Positions 54,218-63,120 are shown, counted from the stretch's first letter. The stretch: DNA of 64,000 bases from Neobacillus sp. Marseille-Q6967 (GCF_946151075.1 NZ_CAMGZB010000001.1:2098001-2162000); one strand, 5' to 3'. The notes: generated from the sequence alone by a model not told the origin. Translations and numbers: made by a program.

Positions 54218-55208
54218 TTGCCCGGATTCTTTCTTCTTGTTTCCACTGTCTTAAATGCGGGGTAGGGTCAAAGGACCACTCTGTCCTGCCATTATCCTTA
54301 TACATTCCATAATGTAAATGCGGCGGAAATTTACCGGATGTTCCAGGTGGTCCATACCCTGAACTCCCCACACCGCCAATTAATGTTCCAGGTTCCACAA
54401 CCTGTCCTACACTTAAATCCTTTGCAAAACCGCTTAGATGCGCAAAATAATGATACGTATTATTAATATCCCGGATACCAACTCTCCAGCCGCCGAATTT
54501 GTTCCAGCCTTTCATTTCGACGATGCCATAGTTGGTTGCGCGGACAGGCACACCATAACCTGCGAAGATATCCGTTCCTTCATGCATTCTTCTGCCGCCC
54601 CAGCCTCTCGCATCACCCCAGGTGCTTCGGTAGCTGTGGTTGCTGCGAATCGGAACTGGAAAGGCATGAGTATCTAAATCAAGACGTCCAAAATGTCGGT
54701 AGATTTTTGCCTTTCCTGCAATGATTCCAACTGTTTTGTCCCTATGATAATAATCCCATAAACCAATTTTTATATTATCATGATCTGTTCCATAAGAAAG
54801 AAGGTAATTCGCAAAGGCATAAAGTACATCTTCATCATTTTTTAAACTCGCTTTTCCATCTCCATCCCCATCCACTCCTATACCATCAAAAAACTGGATG
54901 ATAGCAGGATTTTCTTCCGAAGGATTAGGATTTGTTACCCCTGCCCATTTTTCAGGGGGAATGTAGATGCCAATGATACTATCGGGCTTTGGTAAATCCT
55001 TGCGTACTTGACGGATATTTCGTTCATATTGGTCAATTGCCGCTAAATAATACCATGGGATATGCGTAACGGTTTCAACTTTTTTATATAATTTCATTCG
55101 TTCCTGATACTCATTTGCTTTGTCTAGGCTATTTGCCTGAGCATCGATAGAAGCAGCATTCATAAATAGAAGGAAAGTCCCAATGATTAGAAATGCCCGC
55201 ACAGCCAT
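54207..55208 (-). CDS. lytH: L-Ala--D-Glu endopeptidase LytH (M23 family)
   Basis: 333 residues: signal peptide (1-26), a helical domain, an acidic DGDGDGK stretch (113-119) resembling a calcium loop, and an M23 peptidase domain with Zn ligands His209 and Asp213 (HEGTD) and His297/His299 (HLHYG). In B. subtilis LytH trims peptide side chains in spore cortex and is expressed late in the mother cell. It converges on yunB. Confidence 0.9.
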   Translation of the reverse strand: MAVRAFLIIGTFLLFMNAASIDAQANSLDKANEYQERMKLYKKVETVTHIPWYYLAAIDQYERNIRQVRKDLPKPDSIIGIYIPPEKWAGVTNPNPSEENPAIIQFFDGIGVDGDGDGKASLKNDEDVLYAFANYLLSYGTDHDNIKIGLWDYYHRDKTVGIIAGKAKIYRHFGRLDLDTHAFPVPIRSNHSYRSTWGDARGWGGRRMHEGTDIFAGYGVPVRATNYGIVEMKGWNKFGGWRVGIRDINNTYHYFAHLSGFAKDLSVGQVVEPGTLIGGVGSSGYGPPGTSGKFPPHLHYGMYKDNGRTEWSFDPTPHLRQWKQEERIRARKK

Positions 55209-55303
55209 CCTCCTTCCGATTATTGTACGTAGTTAGTTTATGATTTCTAGTCTATTTCATTATGGTTAATAATTGGTAAAAAATGAAGAACAGGACGGTG
55301 TGC

Positions 55304-55333
55304 TTGTCGACTCTAATAAAAGTATGTTACAGT
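55304..55333 (+). promoter_or_regulatory. Promoter of lipA
   Basis: TTGTCG at 55304-55309 and TACAGT at 55328-55333, spacer 18, 37 bases ahead of the lipA start. Confidence 0.5.
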
Positions 55334-55369
55334 GACAACATGAGAAAAACTCATTGAAGAGGTGGAATC

Positions 55370-56287
55370 ATGAGCAAAAAGGAAGAATATTTGAGAAAAC
55401 CTGAATGGTTAAAAATAAAGTTAAATACGAATGAAAATTACACGGGATTAAAGAAAATGATGCGGGAAAAAAATCTTCACACTGTTTGTGAGGAAGCAAA
55501 ATGTCCCAATATTCATGAATGCTGGGCAGTTAGAAGAACAGCTACATTTATGATTCTCGGTGATACATGTACCCGTGCGTGCCGTTTCTGTGCCGTTAAA
55601 ACCGGACTTCCTACAGAATTAGATTGGCAGGAGCCAGAACGCGTCGCAGACTCTGTACAATTAATGAATTTAAAACACGTAGTGGTAACTGCCGTTGCCC
55701 GGGATGATTTAAAAGATGGCGGTGCAGCTGTTTTTGCTGAAACGGTAAAAGCTATCCGCAGAAAAAATCCATTTACAAGCATTGAAGTTCTTCCATCTGA
55801 CATGGGCGGAGTAGAAGAAAACTTAAGATTGTTAATGGATGCAAAGCCGGATATCTTGAACCATAATATTGAAACGGTTAGACGTTTAACTCCAAGAGTA
55901 AGGGCACGTGCTAAATATGACCGCTCTCTTGAGTTTCTGCGCCGTGCGAAAGAAATGCAGCCAGCCATTCCTACAAAATCCAGCTTAATGGTCGGCCTAG
56001 GAGAAACTAAAGAAGAAATTATTGAAGCAATGGATGACCTAAGAGCTAATCATGTTGATATCATGACGATTGGACAATATTTGCAACCATCTAAAGGCCA
56101 TTTAAAGGTTCAGAAATACTATCACCCTGATGAATTTGCGGAATTACGTGAAATAGCCTTAAGCAAGGGCTTCAGCCACTGTGAAGCTGGTCCGTTAGTC
56201 CGTTCTTCTTATCATGCCGATGAGCAGGTCAATGCGGCTGCTAAACATAAGCAATTACTTGGTGAACAAGCAGCACAAGAAGCATAA
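55370..56287 (+). CDS. lipA: Lipoyl synthase
   Basis: 305 residues, a radical-SAM enzyme with both clusters: auxiliary ligands Cys40, Cys45, Cys51 and radical-SAM ligands Cys67, Cys71, Cys74 (TCTRACRFC). It inserts two sulfurs into octanoyl chains on GcvH or E2 proteins; gcvH is in the same window. The C-terminal RSSY serine motif ([13 protein letters not shown]) is present. GAGGTGG precedes the ATG. Confidence 0.97.
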   Translation: MSKKEEYLRKPEWLKIKLNTNENYTGLKKMMREKNLHTVCEEAKCPNIHECWAVRRTATFMILGDTCTRACRFCAVKTGLPTELDWQEPERVADSVQLMNLKHVVVTAVARDDLKDGGAAVFAETVKAIRRKNPFTSIEVLPSDMGGVEENLRLLMDAKPDILNHNIETVRRLTPRVRARAKYDRSLEFLRRAKEMQPAIPTKSSLMVGLGETKEEIIEAMDDLRANHVDIMTIGQYLQPSKGHLKVQKYYHPDEFAELREIALSKGFSHCEAGPLVRSSYHADEQVNAAAKHKQLLGEQAAQEA

Positions 56288-56292
56288 AAAGA

Positions 56293-56325
56293 AAAAGTTC
56301 AGTCCAAAAGGGCTGAACTTTTTTC
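56293..56325. terminator. Terminator between lipA and yutC
   Basis: AAAAGTTCAG (56293-56302) and CTGAACTTTT (56313-56322) enclosing TCC/GGG; works in both directions because both flanks are A/T runs. Confidence 0.85.
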
Positions 56326-57072
56326 TTATCTGCTCATATCACTGTTATCGCCAGCATTGGCATTAGCACCGTTACCGTTAGTAGCAGCACCGTTATCGTT
56401 ATTGTTAGTACCGTTTTGGCCGCCGGTGTTATTCATTCTTTCCCCGGGAGGTGAATTTTCTTCATTAGTAGCACCGTTTTCGTCTTCACTGTCACTCATC
56501 CTAGTTCCTTGGGGTGATTTCTTCATCACCTTAATTAACTGCGTAACGGAATTTCGTGCATTTCGACTTGTTGAATCAAGATTGGCCAGGTTTTCTACAT
56601 CCCGCATCAAGTTGGCATCATCACTTACATAAACATGATAATATCGCGGAACCACCGACATGGCCGTTCTTTTTATTTGGTCAGCTGTTAGATTACGATC
56701 TTTGCTGTCAGTTTGGTAAGCAATTAACACTTCCTGGTCCGTGACAAGTGCAGCTACATCATTTACATTAGGAATATCTGTGCTAAGTTCACTAATAATT
56801 TGAGCTGTTTGTTCACGGTCAAGTCCTGCGTAATGCTCAGTTCCTCCCTGGTCGTTCATGACAGGGCTTTTTTGATGACGGACAAAACCATAGTCGTGTG
56901 TAACATTTCGAACACCGCGGGGGCCGCCCTCTTTATAAAGTTCAGCTCTTTTGTTATTTACATTGATCGTATCGCCGCTTTCCTCATAAACATCCCGGTT
57001 TGCCATATCCCTTGCACATCCGGTTGCAGCAATAGCTAAAGTTAAACCCATAATAACCAGTGATTTTTTCAC
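56326..57072 (-). CDS. yutC: YhcN/YlaJ-family sporulation lipoprotein
   Basis: 248 residues: lipobox ATGC (Cys19), a YhcN/YlaJ domain (about 60-165) with TVDQEVLIAY-like VALVTDQEVLIAYQ and VPRYYHVYVSDDANLM, and a low-complexity Asn/Gly tail (about 190-245) after repeated SPQGTRM/SPPGERM. Such lipoproteins are found in the spore inner membrane. GTG at 57072 is preferred since GGAGG is eight bases upstream; GTG at 57081 overlaps the ribosome binding site. Confidence 0.83.
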   Translation of the reverse strand: MKKSLVIMGLTLAIAATGCARDMANRDVYEESGDTINVNNKRAELYKEGGPRGVRNVTHDYGFVRHQKSPVMNDQGGTEHYAGLDREQTAQIISELSTDIPNVNDVAALVTDQEVLIAYQTDSKDRNLTADQIKRTAMSVVPRYYHVYVSDDANLMRDVENLANLDSTSRNARNSVTQLIKVMKKSPQGTRMSDSEDENGATNEENSPPGERMNNTGGQNGTNNNDNGAATNGNGANANAGDNSDMSR

Positions 57073-57120
57073 TTCATGCACCTCCTTTTCTTAGAGTAGC
57101 CAATTGAAAGATAATTTTAC

Positions 57121-57149
57121 TTAGTAATTGATGGTGAATCGGTTATAAT
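57121..57149 (+). promoter_or_regulatory. SigA-type promoter of yutD
   Basis: TTAGTA at 57121-57126 and TATAAT at 57144-57149 with a 17-bp spacer, 37 bases before yutD. Confidence 0.6.
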
Positions 57150-57185
57150 GGGTATAAGGATTGCTGGAAAATTTGAGGTGATTTC

Positions 57186-57461
57186 ATGATTAGTATCAAT
57201 GGTGTAACATATGAAATAGTGCAGGAACATAGAAACGGTTATAACGAAGAAGCCTTAAAGGCTAGGTATAGTGAGATTTTGTCCAGATATGATTATATTG
57301 TAGGGGACTGGGGCTATGGTCAGCTCCGTTTAAAGGGATTCTTTGATGATCAAAATCAAAAAGCCACTTTTGATACAAAAATCAGCACATTGAGTGAATA
57401 TCTGTATGAATACTGTAATTTTGGCTGCGCTTATTTTGTCTTAAAGAAAGTGAAAAAATAA
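57186..57461 (+). CDS. yutD: YutD family protein (DUF1027)
   Basis: 91 residues with YDYIVGDWGYGQLRLKGFF and YLYEYCNFGCAYFVLKK, the conserved core of the YutD family. Function unknown. GAGGTGA is seven bases before the ATG. Monocistronic, ending at a terminator. Confidence 0.85.
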   Translation: MISINGVTYEIVQEHRNGYNEEALKARYSEILSRYDYIVGDWGYGQLRLKGFFDDQNQKATFDTKISTLSEYLYEYCNFGCAYFVLKKVKK

Positions 57462-57490
57462 AAAGGACTCGCCACTTGGCGAGCCTTTTT
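57462..57490 (+). terminator. Terminator after yutD
   Basis: AAAGG-CTCGCC and GGCGAG-CCTTTTT arms with one mismatch. Confidence 0.82.
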
Positions 57491-57531
57491 AATGTGTATT
57501 TCTAGCAGCCTCTGGGCAGACGCATTCGCTT

Positions 57532-57816
57532 TTAATGAGTATACCTAGGGTTTTCATCTGAATTAGGGTCATCATGTGTCGGATGTGCCCCCTCCATTTG
57601 CCGTGGAATATCTTGGTGGAAGGTTTTATCTTCATAATTGAAGTTACTATAATAACGCTGCCCTTCCTTCCAAGGAGTATTTTTATTTTGAACAGGTTGA
57701 TTTTTTCTGATGGGCGATCCGTATGGACCATCAGGAAATTCCTCCGCAGTAAGAAAATTTTGCTGCTTTTCTACATTGGATAATTCAGTATACTTTTCAC
57801 GATCGTTTTCTGCCAT
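57532..57816 (-). CDS. Hydrophilic protein of unknown function
   Basis: 94 residues with no hydrophobic segment, rich in Asn, Pro, Tyr, Lys and Asp (GPYGSPIRKNQPVQNKNTPW, then YYSNFNYED). This composition, likely disordered, resembles spore-coat or other sporulation proteins, but I recognise no family. AAAGGAG is eight bases before the ATG at 57816; an in-frame GTG at 57825 overlaps that site. Confidence 0.6.
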   Translation of the reverse strand: MAENDREKYTELSNVEKQQNFLTAEEFPDGPYGSPIRKNQPVQNKNTPWKEGQRYYSNFNYEDKTFHQDIPRQMEGAHPTHDDPNSDENPRYTH

Positions 57817-57860
57817 TTCAACCACTCCTTTACCGTATAGGATAAGAAGCAGTTAAAAAT

Positions 57861-58127
57861 TTATACCAATTCCAATAAAAATGAGCGCAGTTCTTCAGCA
57901 TCCTCTTCATTTAATTGAAAGGCGTACTCTAAATAACCTTCTTCTCTTAAGTCATCCTCACCAATAATCGCAAAGCGGTTTCCCTGTAAATCAAGTACAA
58001 GATGTTTTCCATAATGCCGGTCCGTTTTCACGATGGCTAGGTCAAACCGTTGATTATCACCGACAAAACTTACAAATCTTGTTTTTGTATTTTCTGTATC
58101 GTCATATAAAAAAAATCGTTCTTTCAT
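57861..58127 (-). CDS. DUF3055 / SAV0927-family protein
   Basis: 88 residues beginning MKERFFLYDDTENTKTRFVS, then FDLAIVKTDRHYGKHLVLDLQGNRFAIIGEDDL and an acidic helix at the end. It matches the small SAV0927/DUF3055 family of Firmicutes; function unknown. GGAGAA is eight bases before the ATG at 58127; the frame is open to 58184 without support. Reads away from the EAL gene. Confidence 0.72.
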   Translation of the reverse strand: MKERFFLYDDTENTKTRFVSFVGDNQRFDLAIVKTDRHYGKHLVLDLQGNRFAIIGEDDLREEGYLEYAFQLNEEDAEELRSFLLELV

Positions 58128-58317
58128 GTAATGTTCTCCTTTTGCTTTCAATTCACTATTTGCTATACCCTTATATAGTATCAAATTTTTACCTTCGATG
58201 GGAATAGGAGTAATTTGCAGAATATTATTAAAAGAATTACGGTGGGGAGAATCCTTTTTTTGTCAAATTGTGTTACAATATAGTTATTATTGTCGTTTCT
58301 GAGAGGGATGAACTGAG

Positions 58318-59619
58318 TTGGGCTGTCAGTACATAGAAAAAGCCAAAAGATTCATGCAATGGGGAAAGATTCTTCTACCTCTTTCTTCTATTCGCTATTA
58401 TCCTCCCCAATTCATTTTGCGTAATCCTGTTTTGGAAGGAGTAAAGACTGCATTTGATGATGGACATGAAGCAGCGGTGATTGTGTTCAATTTAATCAAT
58501 CAAAGAGATATCCTAATACAATTGGGGAAGTCATCATATTCACAGTTACTAAAAAGCTTAAAAAGGTTTTTCCAACAATATATCAAACAGGAAGTTAATA
58601 GCAAAAAAGTTATTGCTCTGCATGATTACTATGGCGATGGAATTACTCTCATAATAAAATTAAGCAGGGACCGTCATTCTATTAGCAATCTGGACCTCCT
58701 GATGAAAAAAATTGCTTATGAAGTTGAACATAAACTCATCAAACAGTATCCTTCTATAAAGCCTGTCTTTGAAACCGGCTATATGTTTGTGGAAAAAAAT
58801 GAATTTCCACTTCAGGAATCGCTATTTCGGGCTCATCGCCAGGCGATAGCGGTGGCTGAAAAAAGGGTCCACTCGGAAGTAAACGAAATGATGTATACCA
58901 TCAATAAAATTATTACGGAAAGGTCCATTACCTTACTGGCACAGCCGATTTTTGATGTGGCTACAAACGAAATCCGGGCCTGGGAAATGCTTTCACGCGG
59001 ACCAAAGGGAACGGTTCTAGAAGCACCGTTACCTCTATTTTCAGTGGCAAGACAAACAGGACGGTTGTATGATCTAGAAATGATTGTATTAGAAAAACTA
59101 TTTTTGCAAATTAAAGCAACTCGGTTCCGCCAGGATATCTTTGTTAACTTAACTCCCATCACGCTGGGGAATATTCGCTTTACCCGGGATTTAAAACAAT
59201 TACTGCAGAAATATAGAGGAATTTCACCAAAGCAGATTACAATTGAAGTGACCGAAAGGGATTCCATCGAAGGACTAAAGGATTTTCGGTATAATATTCA
59301 TTTATTACGGATAATGGGCTTTAAAATCGCTGTGGATGATACGGGATCAGGTTATGCCAGCTTGAATACGATTAGTGAAATCATGCCGGATATTATCAAA
59401 ATTGACCGGTCGGTAATCGAAAATATCCACATAAATGCAGTAAAAGAATCGATGTTAAAAGGGCTGCTGCTCGTAGCCAAAGAAGCTGGTTCATTGGTAG
59501 TAGCGGAAGGAATTGAGAACGAAGAAGAAGCCTTTGTTTTAACAAGAAATAAAGTAGATTTGGCTCAAGGCTATTTTTATGCGCCGCCGATTGAGTTTGA
59601 AAAGGGTATAGCAACTTAG
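58318..59619 (+). CDS. Degenerate GGDEF plus EAL c-di-GMP phosphodiesterase
   Basis: 433 residues, no membrane helix. Residues 45-190 look like a GGDEF fold whose signature has become YYGDG (104-108). The EAL domain (195-430) keeps the catalytic set: Glu223 in AWEML (EML instead of EAL), Asn277 in FVNLTP, Glu310/Glu313, Asp340-Asp341 (DDTGSG), Lys361, Glu397 and Gln417. It should hydrolyse c-di-GMP, with the GGDEF part perhaps sensing GTP. TTG start with GAGAGGGA nine bases upstream. Confidence 0.85.
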   Translation: MGCQYIEKAKRFMQWGKILLPLSSIRYYPPQFILRNPVLEGVKTAFDDGHEAAVIVFNLINQRDILIQLGKSSYSQLLKSLKRFFQQYIKQEVNSKKVIALHDYYGDGITLIIKLSRDRHSISNLDLLMKKIAYEVEHKLIKQYPSIKPVFETGYMFVEKNEFPLQESLFRAHRQAIAVAEKRVHSEVNEMMYTINKIITERSITLLAQPIFDVATNEIRAWEMLSRGPKGTVLEAPLPLFSVARQTGRLYDLEMIVLEKLFLQIKATRFRQDIFVNLTPITLGNIRFTRDLKQLLQKYRGISPKQITIEVTERDSIEGLKDFRYNIHLLRIMGFKIAVDDTGSGYASLNTISEIMPDIIKIDRSVIENIHINAVKESMLKGLLLVAKEAGSLVVAEGIENEEEAFVLTRNKVDLAQGYFYAPPIEFEKGIAT

Positions 59620-59646
59620 ACAAATTTACAAGGAAGTGTTTTATAA

Positions 59647-60084
59647 ATGTACTTTGTAGATCGAGAAAAGATTGAAACAACACTGGTATTTTTAGAAAAT
59701 CAAATTCGGTTATTTTCCAGCAGGGAAGTATGGGAAACATCTTTGGATAAAGCTGCCTTAGAGCGTTTAACCCATATGATGATTGAGGCGGTTTTGGATG
59801 TAGGCAATGCGATGATTGATGGATTTATCATGCGGGATCCAGGGAGTTATGAAGATATCATTGAAATTTTAGTCGATGAAAAAGTGCTTTCAGAGGATAC
59901 AGGCAGCAGCATGAAAACCATTGTTGGCTTTCGTAAAATGCTTGTCCAAACCTATACTGAAATAGACCATCAGAAGCTGCAAAAGCAATTTTCAGCAAAC
60001 CTCGAAGCATTAAGACTATTTCCAAAGAATGTTCGTAAGTACCTCGAAAATGAACTAGGTCCGGTCACAGCATTTAAAAATTAG
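59647..60084 (+). CDS. yutE: HepT-like DUF86 protein YutE
   Basis: 145 residues, all-helical. It matches YutE and the DUF86/HepT fold: IEAVLDVGNAMIDGFIMRDPGSYEDIIEIL. HepT RNases have a catalytic RX4-6HXY motif; here the site reads RKMLVQTY, with Gln in place of His. There is no MntA nucleotidyltransferase partner next to it. It is therefore probably not an active HepT toxin. It starts 27 bases after the EAL gene; AAGGAAG precedes the ATG. Confidence 0.8.
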   Translation: MYFVDREKIETTLVFLENQIRLFSSREVWETSLDKAALERLTHMMIEAVLDVGNAMIDGFIMRDPGSYEDIIEILVDEKVLSEDTGSSMKTIVGFRKMLVQTYTEIDHQKLQKQFSANLEALRLFPKNVRKYLENELGPVTAFKN

Positions 60085-60100
60085 TCTAAGTTAAAGACTG

Positions 60101-60235
60101 ATTTTTGATTGGAGCGGAAGGCGCGAGACTCCTGCGGGAGTACGGTTCAGGGGAGACCCCGCAGGCGCTTAAGCACCGAGGAGGCTCACCGAAAAGCCCG
60201 CGGAAAGCGAAGCGCCTGGAGCGTAAATCAAAAAC
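60101..60235. repeat. Dispersed palindromic GC-rich repeat
   Basis: A 135-bp GC-rich block bounded by inverted TTTTTGATT and AATCAAAAA. Inside are GACTCCTGCGGGAGT, CCCCGCAGG and GCGCCTGGAGCG, typical of a repeat widespread in Bacillaceae genomes. It lies between yutE and its terminator, so it is likely transcribed as part of the 3' untranslated region. Confidence 0.8.
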
Positions 60236-60260
60236 CAGGCTAAACGACTTAAAATTATGT

Positions 60261-60289
60261 CGGGCCGCTTTTGCGGTCCGTTATTTTTT
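60261..60289 (+). terminator. Terminator after yutE and the palindromic repeat
   Basis: CGGGCCGC (60261-60268) and GCGGTCCG (60273-60280, one G-T pair), then TTATTTTTT. Confidence 0.82.
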
Positions 60290-60323
60290 CGCGGAAATAA
60301 AGTGATCAAAAGGAGTGATTCGG

Positions 60324-61088
60324 ATGAAAAAGTATAAAGGTTACTTAATCGACCTTGACGGAACCATGTATAAAGGGAACGAAAGAATCGATGCTGCTGC
60401 TAACTTTGTAAAAGGATTACAGGCTAAGGGGATCCCATATCTATTTGTAACCAACAATTCATCTAAAACACCTGCACAGGTTGCACAAAAATTACGGGAT
60501 TTCGATATTCCGGCAGAGGAGCAGCAAGTCTTTACCACGAGCCAGGCAACGGCTAATTATATCTACGACCAAAAGAAAGATGCTACCGTGTATGTTATTG
60601 GGGAAGAGGGCATTCGAACTGCGTTAGCAGAAAAGGAATTTAAATTCACCGGTGAAGATGCAGAATATGTTGTGATGGGGATTGACCGTGACATCAGCTA
60701 TGAAAAACTCGCTGTAGCCTGTTTGGCGGTCCGTAATGGAGCAGTCTTTATTTCAACAAATGGAGATATAGCCATTCCAACAGAGAGGGGTTTACTGCCT
60801 GGAAATGGGTCGCTCACATCTGTTATTACTGTTTCAACCCAAACAAGTCCGATATTTATTGGAAAACCTGAAGGAATTATTATGGAGCAGGCGCTTAAAG
60901 TGCTCGGCACGTCCGCAGAAGAAACCTTGATGGTCGGCGATAATTATGATACCGATATAATGGCGGGAATACAGGCTGGAATGGACACACTGATTGTTCA
61001 TACCGGGGTAACAACAAAAGAATTACTTGTTGGATATGAAAAACAGCCGACCTATGCAGTAGACTCTTTAGATCAATGGGAACCGTAA
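60324..61088 (+). CDS. yutF: HAD-IIA family phosphatase YutF (NagD-like)
   Basis: 254 residues. Motif I DLDGTMYKG with nucleophile Asp10 and Asp12; motif II VTNNSS; the C2 cap in the middle; motif III/IV GKPEG and MVGDNYDTDI. It dephosphorylates small phosphorylated metabolites; B. subtilis YutF has broad substrates. AAAAGGAG is nine bases before the ATG at 60324; a GTG at 60315 overlaps that site. Confidence 0.9.
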   Translation: MKKYKGYLIDLDGTMYKGNERIDAAANFVKGLQAKGIPYLFVTNNSSKTPAQVAQKLRDFDIPAEEQQVFTTSQATANYIYDQKKDATVYVIGEEGIRTALAEKEFKFTGEDAEYVVMGIDRDISYEKLAVACLAVRNGAVFISTNGDIAIPTERGLLPGNGSLTSVITVSTQTSPIFIGKPEGIIMEQALKVLGTSAEETLMVGDNYDTDIMAGIQAGMDTLIVHTGVTTKELLVGYEKQPTYAVDSLDQWEP

Positions 61089-61089
61089 A

Positions 61090-61118
61090 ACAGGATGGGG
61101 GAGACCATCCTGTTTTTT
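61090..61118. terminator. Terminator between convergent yutF and yutG
   Basis: ACAGGATGG (61090-61098) and CCATCCTGT (61105-61113) with TTTTTTC following. Confidence 0.85.
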
Positions 61119-61125
61119 CGCTTTA

Positions 61126-61626
61126 TTACTCTACATTTGCTGCCCGGTGAGCAAGTCTACTTGATGCAGCCGCCGCAATGGCACCAACGATATCATCTAA
61201 AAATGTATGGCACTCGCCAGTCGATTTGTCATTTAAACGTGCTAAAATACCTGGCTTTTGTTTGTCAATATAGCCATAATTCGTGAAACCAATGGAACCG
61301 TAGACGTTAACAATGGATAGTGCCAGAATTTCATCAACACCATATAAGCTTTCATCTGTCTTGATAATACTTTGAATCGGCTCCTCAAGCATGCCTTTTT
61401 CAGCAAGCATATCCAGTTGGATTCCTGTAATAATCGCGTTTTGGACTTCACGTTTGGAGAGCACCCGTTCTACATTGGAAATACAGTCTTCCATTTTTAG
61501 ATCATCATGATACTTCTGCTGTAAAAAGTAAACTAAATCGGCAATATCTTGAATAGTAACTCCTCTTTCTTTAATCCATCTTCGTGCCGTTTCTTCTGTT
61601 AAATCCATTTTTTTGTCTTCTGCCAT
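61126..61626 (-). CDS. yutG: Phosphatidylglycerophosphatase A-like protein YutG
   Basis: 166 residues. The PgpA-type core is at the C-terminal half: ALSIVNVYGSIGFTNYGYIDKQKPG and the acidic LDDIVGAIAAAASSRLAH. YutG belongs to the Bacillus branch of PgpA-like phosphatases; no clear membrane helices, so substrate may be a soluble or interfacial phosphate ester. AAAAGGTGA precedes the ATG at 61626. Confidence 0.82.
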   Translation of the reverse strand: MAEDKKMDLTEETARRWIKERGVTIQDIADLVYFLQQKYHDDLKMEDCISNVERVLSKREVQNAIITGIQLDMLAEKGMLEEPIQSIIKTDESLYGVDEILALSIVNVYGSIGFTNYGYIDKQKPGILARLNDKSTGECHTFLDDIVGAIAAAASSRLAHRAANVE

Positions 61627-61830
61627 CCAATTATCACCTTTTCTTTGAATTTTCACTATATATATACTCTTATTTCATAACATATGCACTTTATTTTAAA
61701 AAGTAACAGGCACCAATCCTCCTTAACAGAATTCTCCTAACGTGTAGTTCTTATTCTTTTAAACATAAGATTCCAAAGTTCTTACATATATATAAGCATG
61801 AGAGGAAATGAATAGAGGTGGTTTATTTAT

Positions 61831-62841
61831 ATGCTGCAGAAATTGCTGGAGGACCAGTATGGAATAAAGGCAAATGAGTACGTCAAACTTGATTCTTATG
61901 AGGCATTAAGAGGCAACGGCTGGGTTTATTTAGTGGCAAATCCCGGGGCTAGGGCCGCGGAAGATATTATCGAGTTAGAGAAATTGGCAGAGTATCTCAG
62001 AACTAATGGGGATCATCAGGTGCCCGCTATTTTACCTGTGAAGGATGGCGGTTATATCGCAACATGGAAAGAAAAGAAATATTGTGTGATGGCCAACAGA
62101 CAAATGGAGAAACCGGCAACCATGAGGCTGGGAAGGAAACTGGCGAGATTTCATGAGAGGGGGAGAACGGTTCCCTTTAAAATTGAGAGAACAAGCAGAA
62201 TTGGACAATGGAAACAGCTTTGGGAAAAACGTCTAGACCAAATTGAAAAAGTATGGAATGACATGTTGTTTCAAACGCCAGAGAATGATTTTGAAAGAAT
62301 GTTTATTGATTCTCTGCCTTATTATATCGGCTTAACAGAGAATGCCATTCAATATTTGGTTGATACGGAAATTGACGATAATCCTGCTCAATTGGACAGT
62401 GGAACGGTCTGCCACGAACGATTCTTAGAAAAGTCCTGGGGAGAGAATTATTACATTAAAAATCCATTTGACTGGGTATTTGACCACCGCAGCAGAGACC
62501 TGGCAGAATGGACAAGAGAGCGGTTTTTACGGAATACCCAGACCTATGAATGGGATGTAACTCAGTTCTTTACAGACTACCAGGCGGTTGCTCCGTTATC
62601 CTCCTTTTCCTGGCGTTTATTGTTTTCGCGATTATTATTTCCAATTCACTACTTTGAGTGCATTGAAAATTACTATATATCACAATCGGAACAGGAAAAA
62701 CGACTCTTAGAGGAGAAATTAAACAAAATGTTAAGACAGTCTTCCGAATACGAACGGTTCTTAAGTAAGTTCTTCCAAATTGCAGGAACACCCATGAAAC
62801 AATTGAAGATTCCGCAGCCGGAATGGTTAGTACTTAGATAA
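61831..62841 (+). CDS. yutH: Spore coat protein YutH
   Basis: 336 residues of the CotS/YutH aminoglycoside-phosphotransferase-like family, with weak kinase-like motifs: LARFHERGR (about 109-117), CHERFLEKSWGENYYIKNPFDWVFDHRSRDLAEW region where the catalytic loop is expected. In B. subtilis YutH is a spore coat protein. AGAGGTGG precedes the ATG. Single gene with a terminator. Confidence 0.85.
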   Translation: MLQKLLEDQYGIKANEYVKLDSYEALRGNGWVYLVANPGARAAEDIIELEKLAEYLRTNGDHQVPAILPVKDGGYIATWKEKKYCVMANRQMEKPATMRLGRKLARFHERGRTVPFKIERTSRIGQWKQLWEKRLDQIEKVWNDMLFQTPENDFERMFIDSLPYYIGLTENAIQYLVDTEIDDNPAQLDSGTVCHERFLEKSWGENYYIKNPFDWVFDHRSRDLAEWTRERFLRNTQTYEWDVTQFFTDYQAVAPLSSFSWRLLFSRLLFPIHYFECIENYYISQSEQEKRLLEEKLNKMLRQSSEYERFLSKFFQIAGTPMKQLKIPQPEWLVLR

Positions 62842-62845
62842 TAAA

Positions 62846-62877
62846 AAAGCGATTGCGCAAGTTCGCAATCGCTTTTA
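62846..62877. terminator. Terminator between convergent yutH and yutI
   Basis: AAAGCGATTGCG (62846-62857) and CGCAATCGCTTT (62864-62875) form a 12-bp perfect stem with A and T flanks. Confidence 0.9.
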
Positions 62878-62883
62878 TTATAA

Positions 62884-63120
62884 TTAAAATACTTGTTCTA
62901 CTTCTACTACACCAGGAACTTCTTCTAATAGGGCTCTTTCAATACCTGCTTTTAGTGTGATAGTTGAACTTGGGCAGCTGCCGCATGCACCTAGTAATCG
63001 TAGTTTTACAATACCATCCTCAACATCAACTAATTCACAATCCCCGCCATCACGAAGAAGAAATGGACGTAATTTATCTAATACTTCCTGAACTTGCTCA
63101 AACATTTCTTGTTCTGCCAT
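62884..63120 (-). CDS. yutI: NifU C-terminal-type Fe-S carrier YutI
   Basis: 78 residues forming a single NifU C-terminal domain with cluster ligands Cys46 and Cys49 in [14 protein letters not shown]. It would carry a 4Fe-4S cluster between scaffold and client proteins, downstream of the Suf machinery. AAAGGAGACG precedes the ATG. Confidence 0.92.
   Translation of the reverse strand: MAEQEMFEQVQEVLDKLRPFLLRDGGDCELVDVEDGIVKLRLLGACGSCPSSTITLKAGIERALLEEVPGVVEVEQVF

Noticed and set aside
59647..60084. HepT/MntA toxin-antitoxin module
   Set aside because: Only the HepT-like fold is present, the RNase histidine is Gln, and no nucleotidyltransferase gene is adjacent.
60105..60305. Basic 66-residue frame after yutE
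   Set aside because: It is a reading of the GC-rich palindromic repeat and the following terminator.
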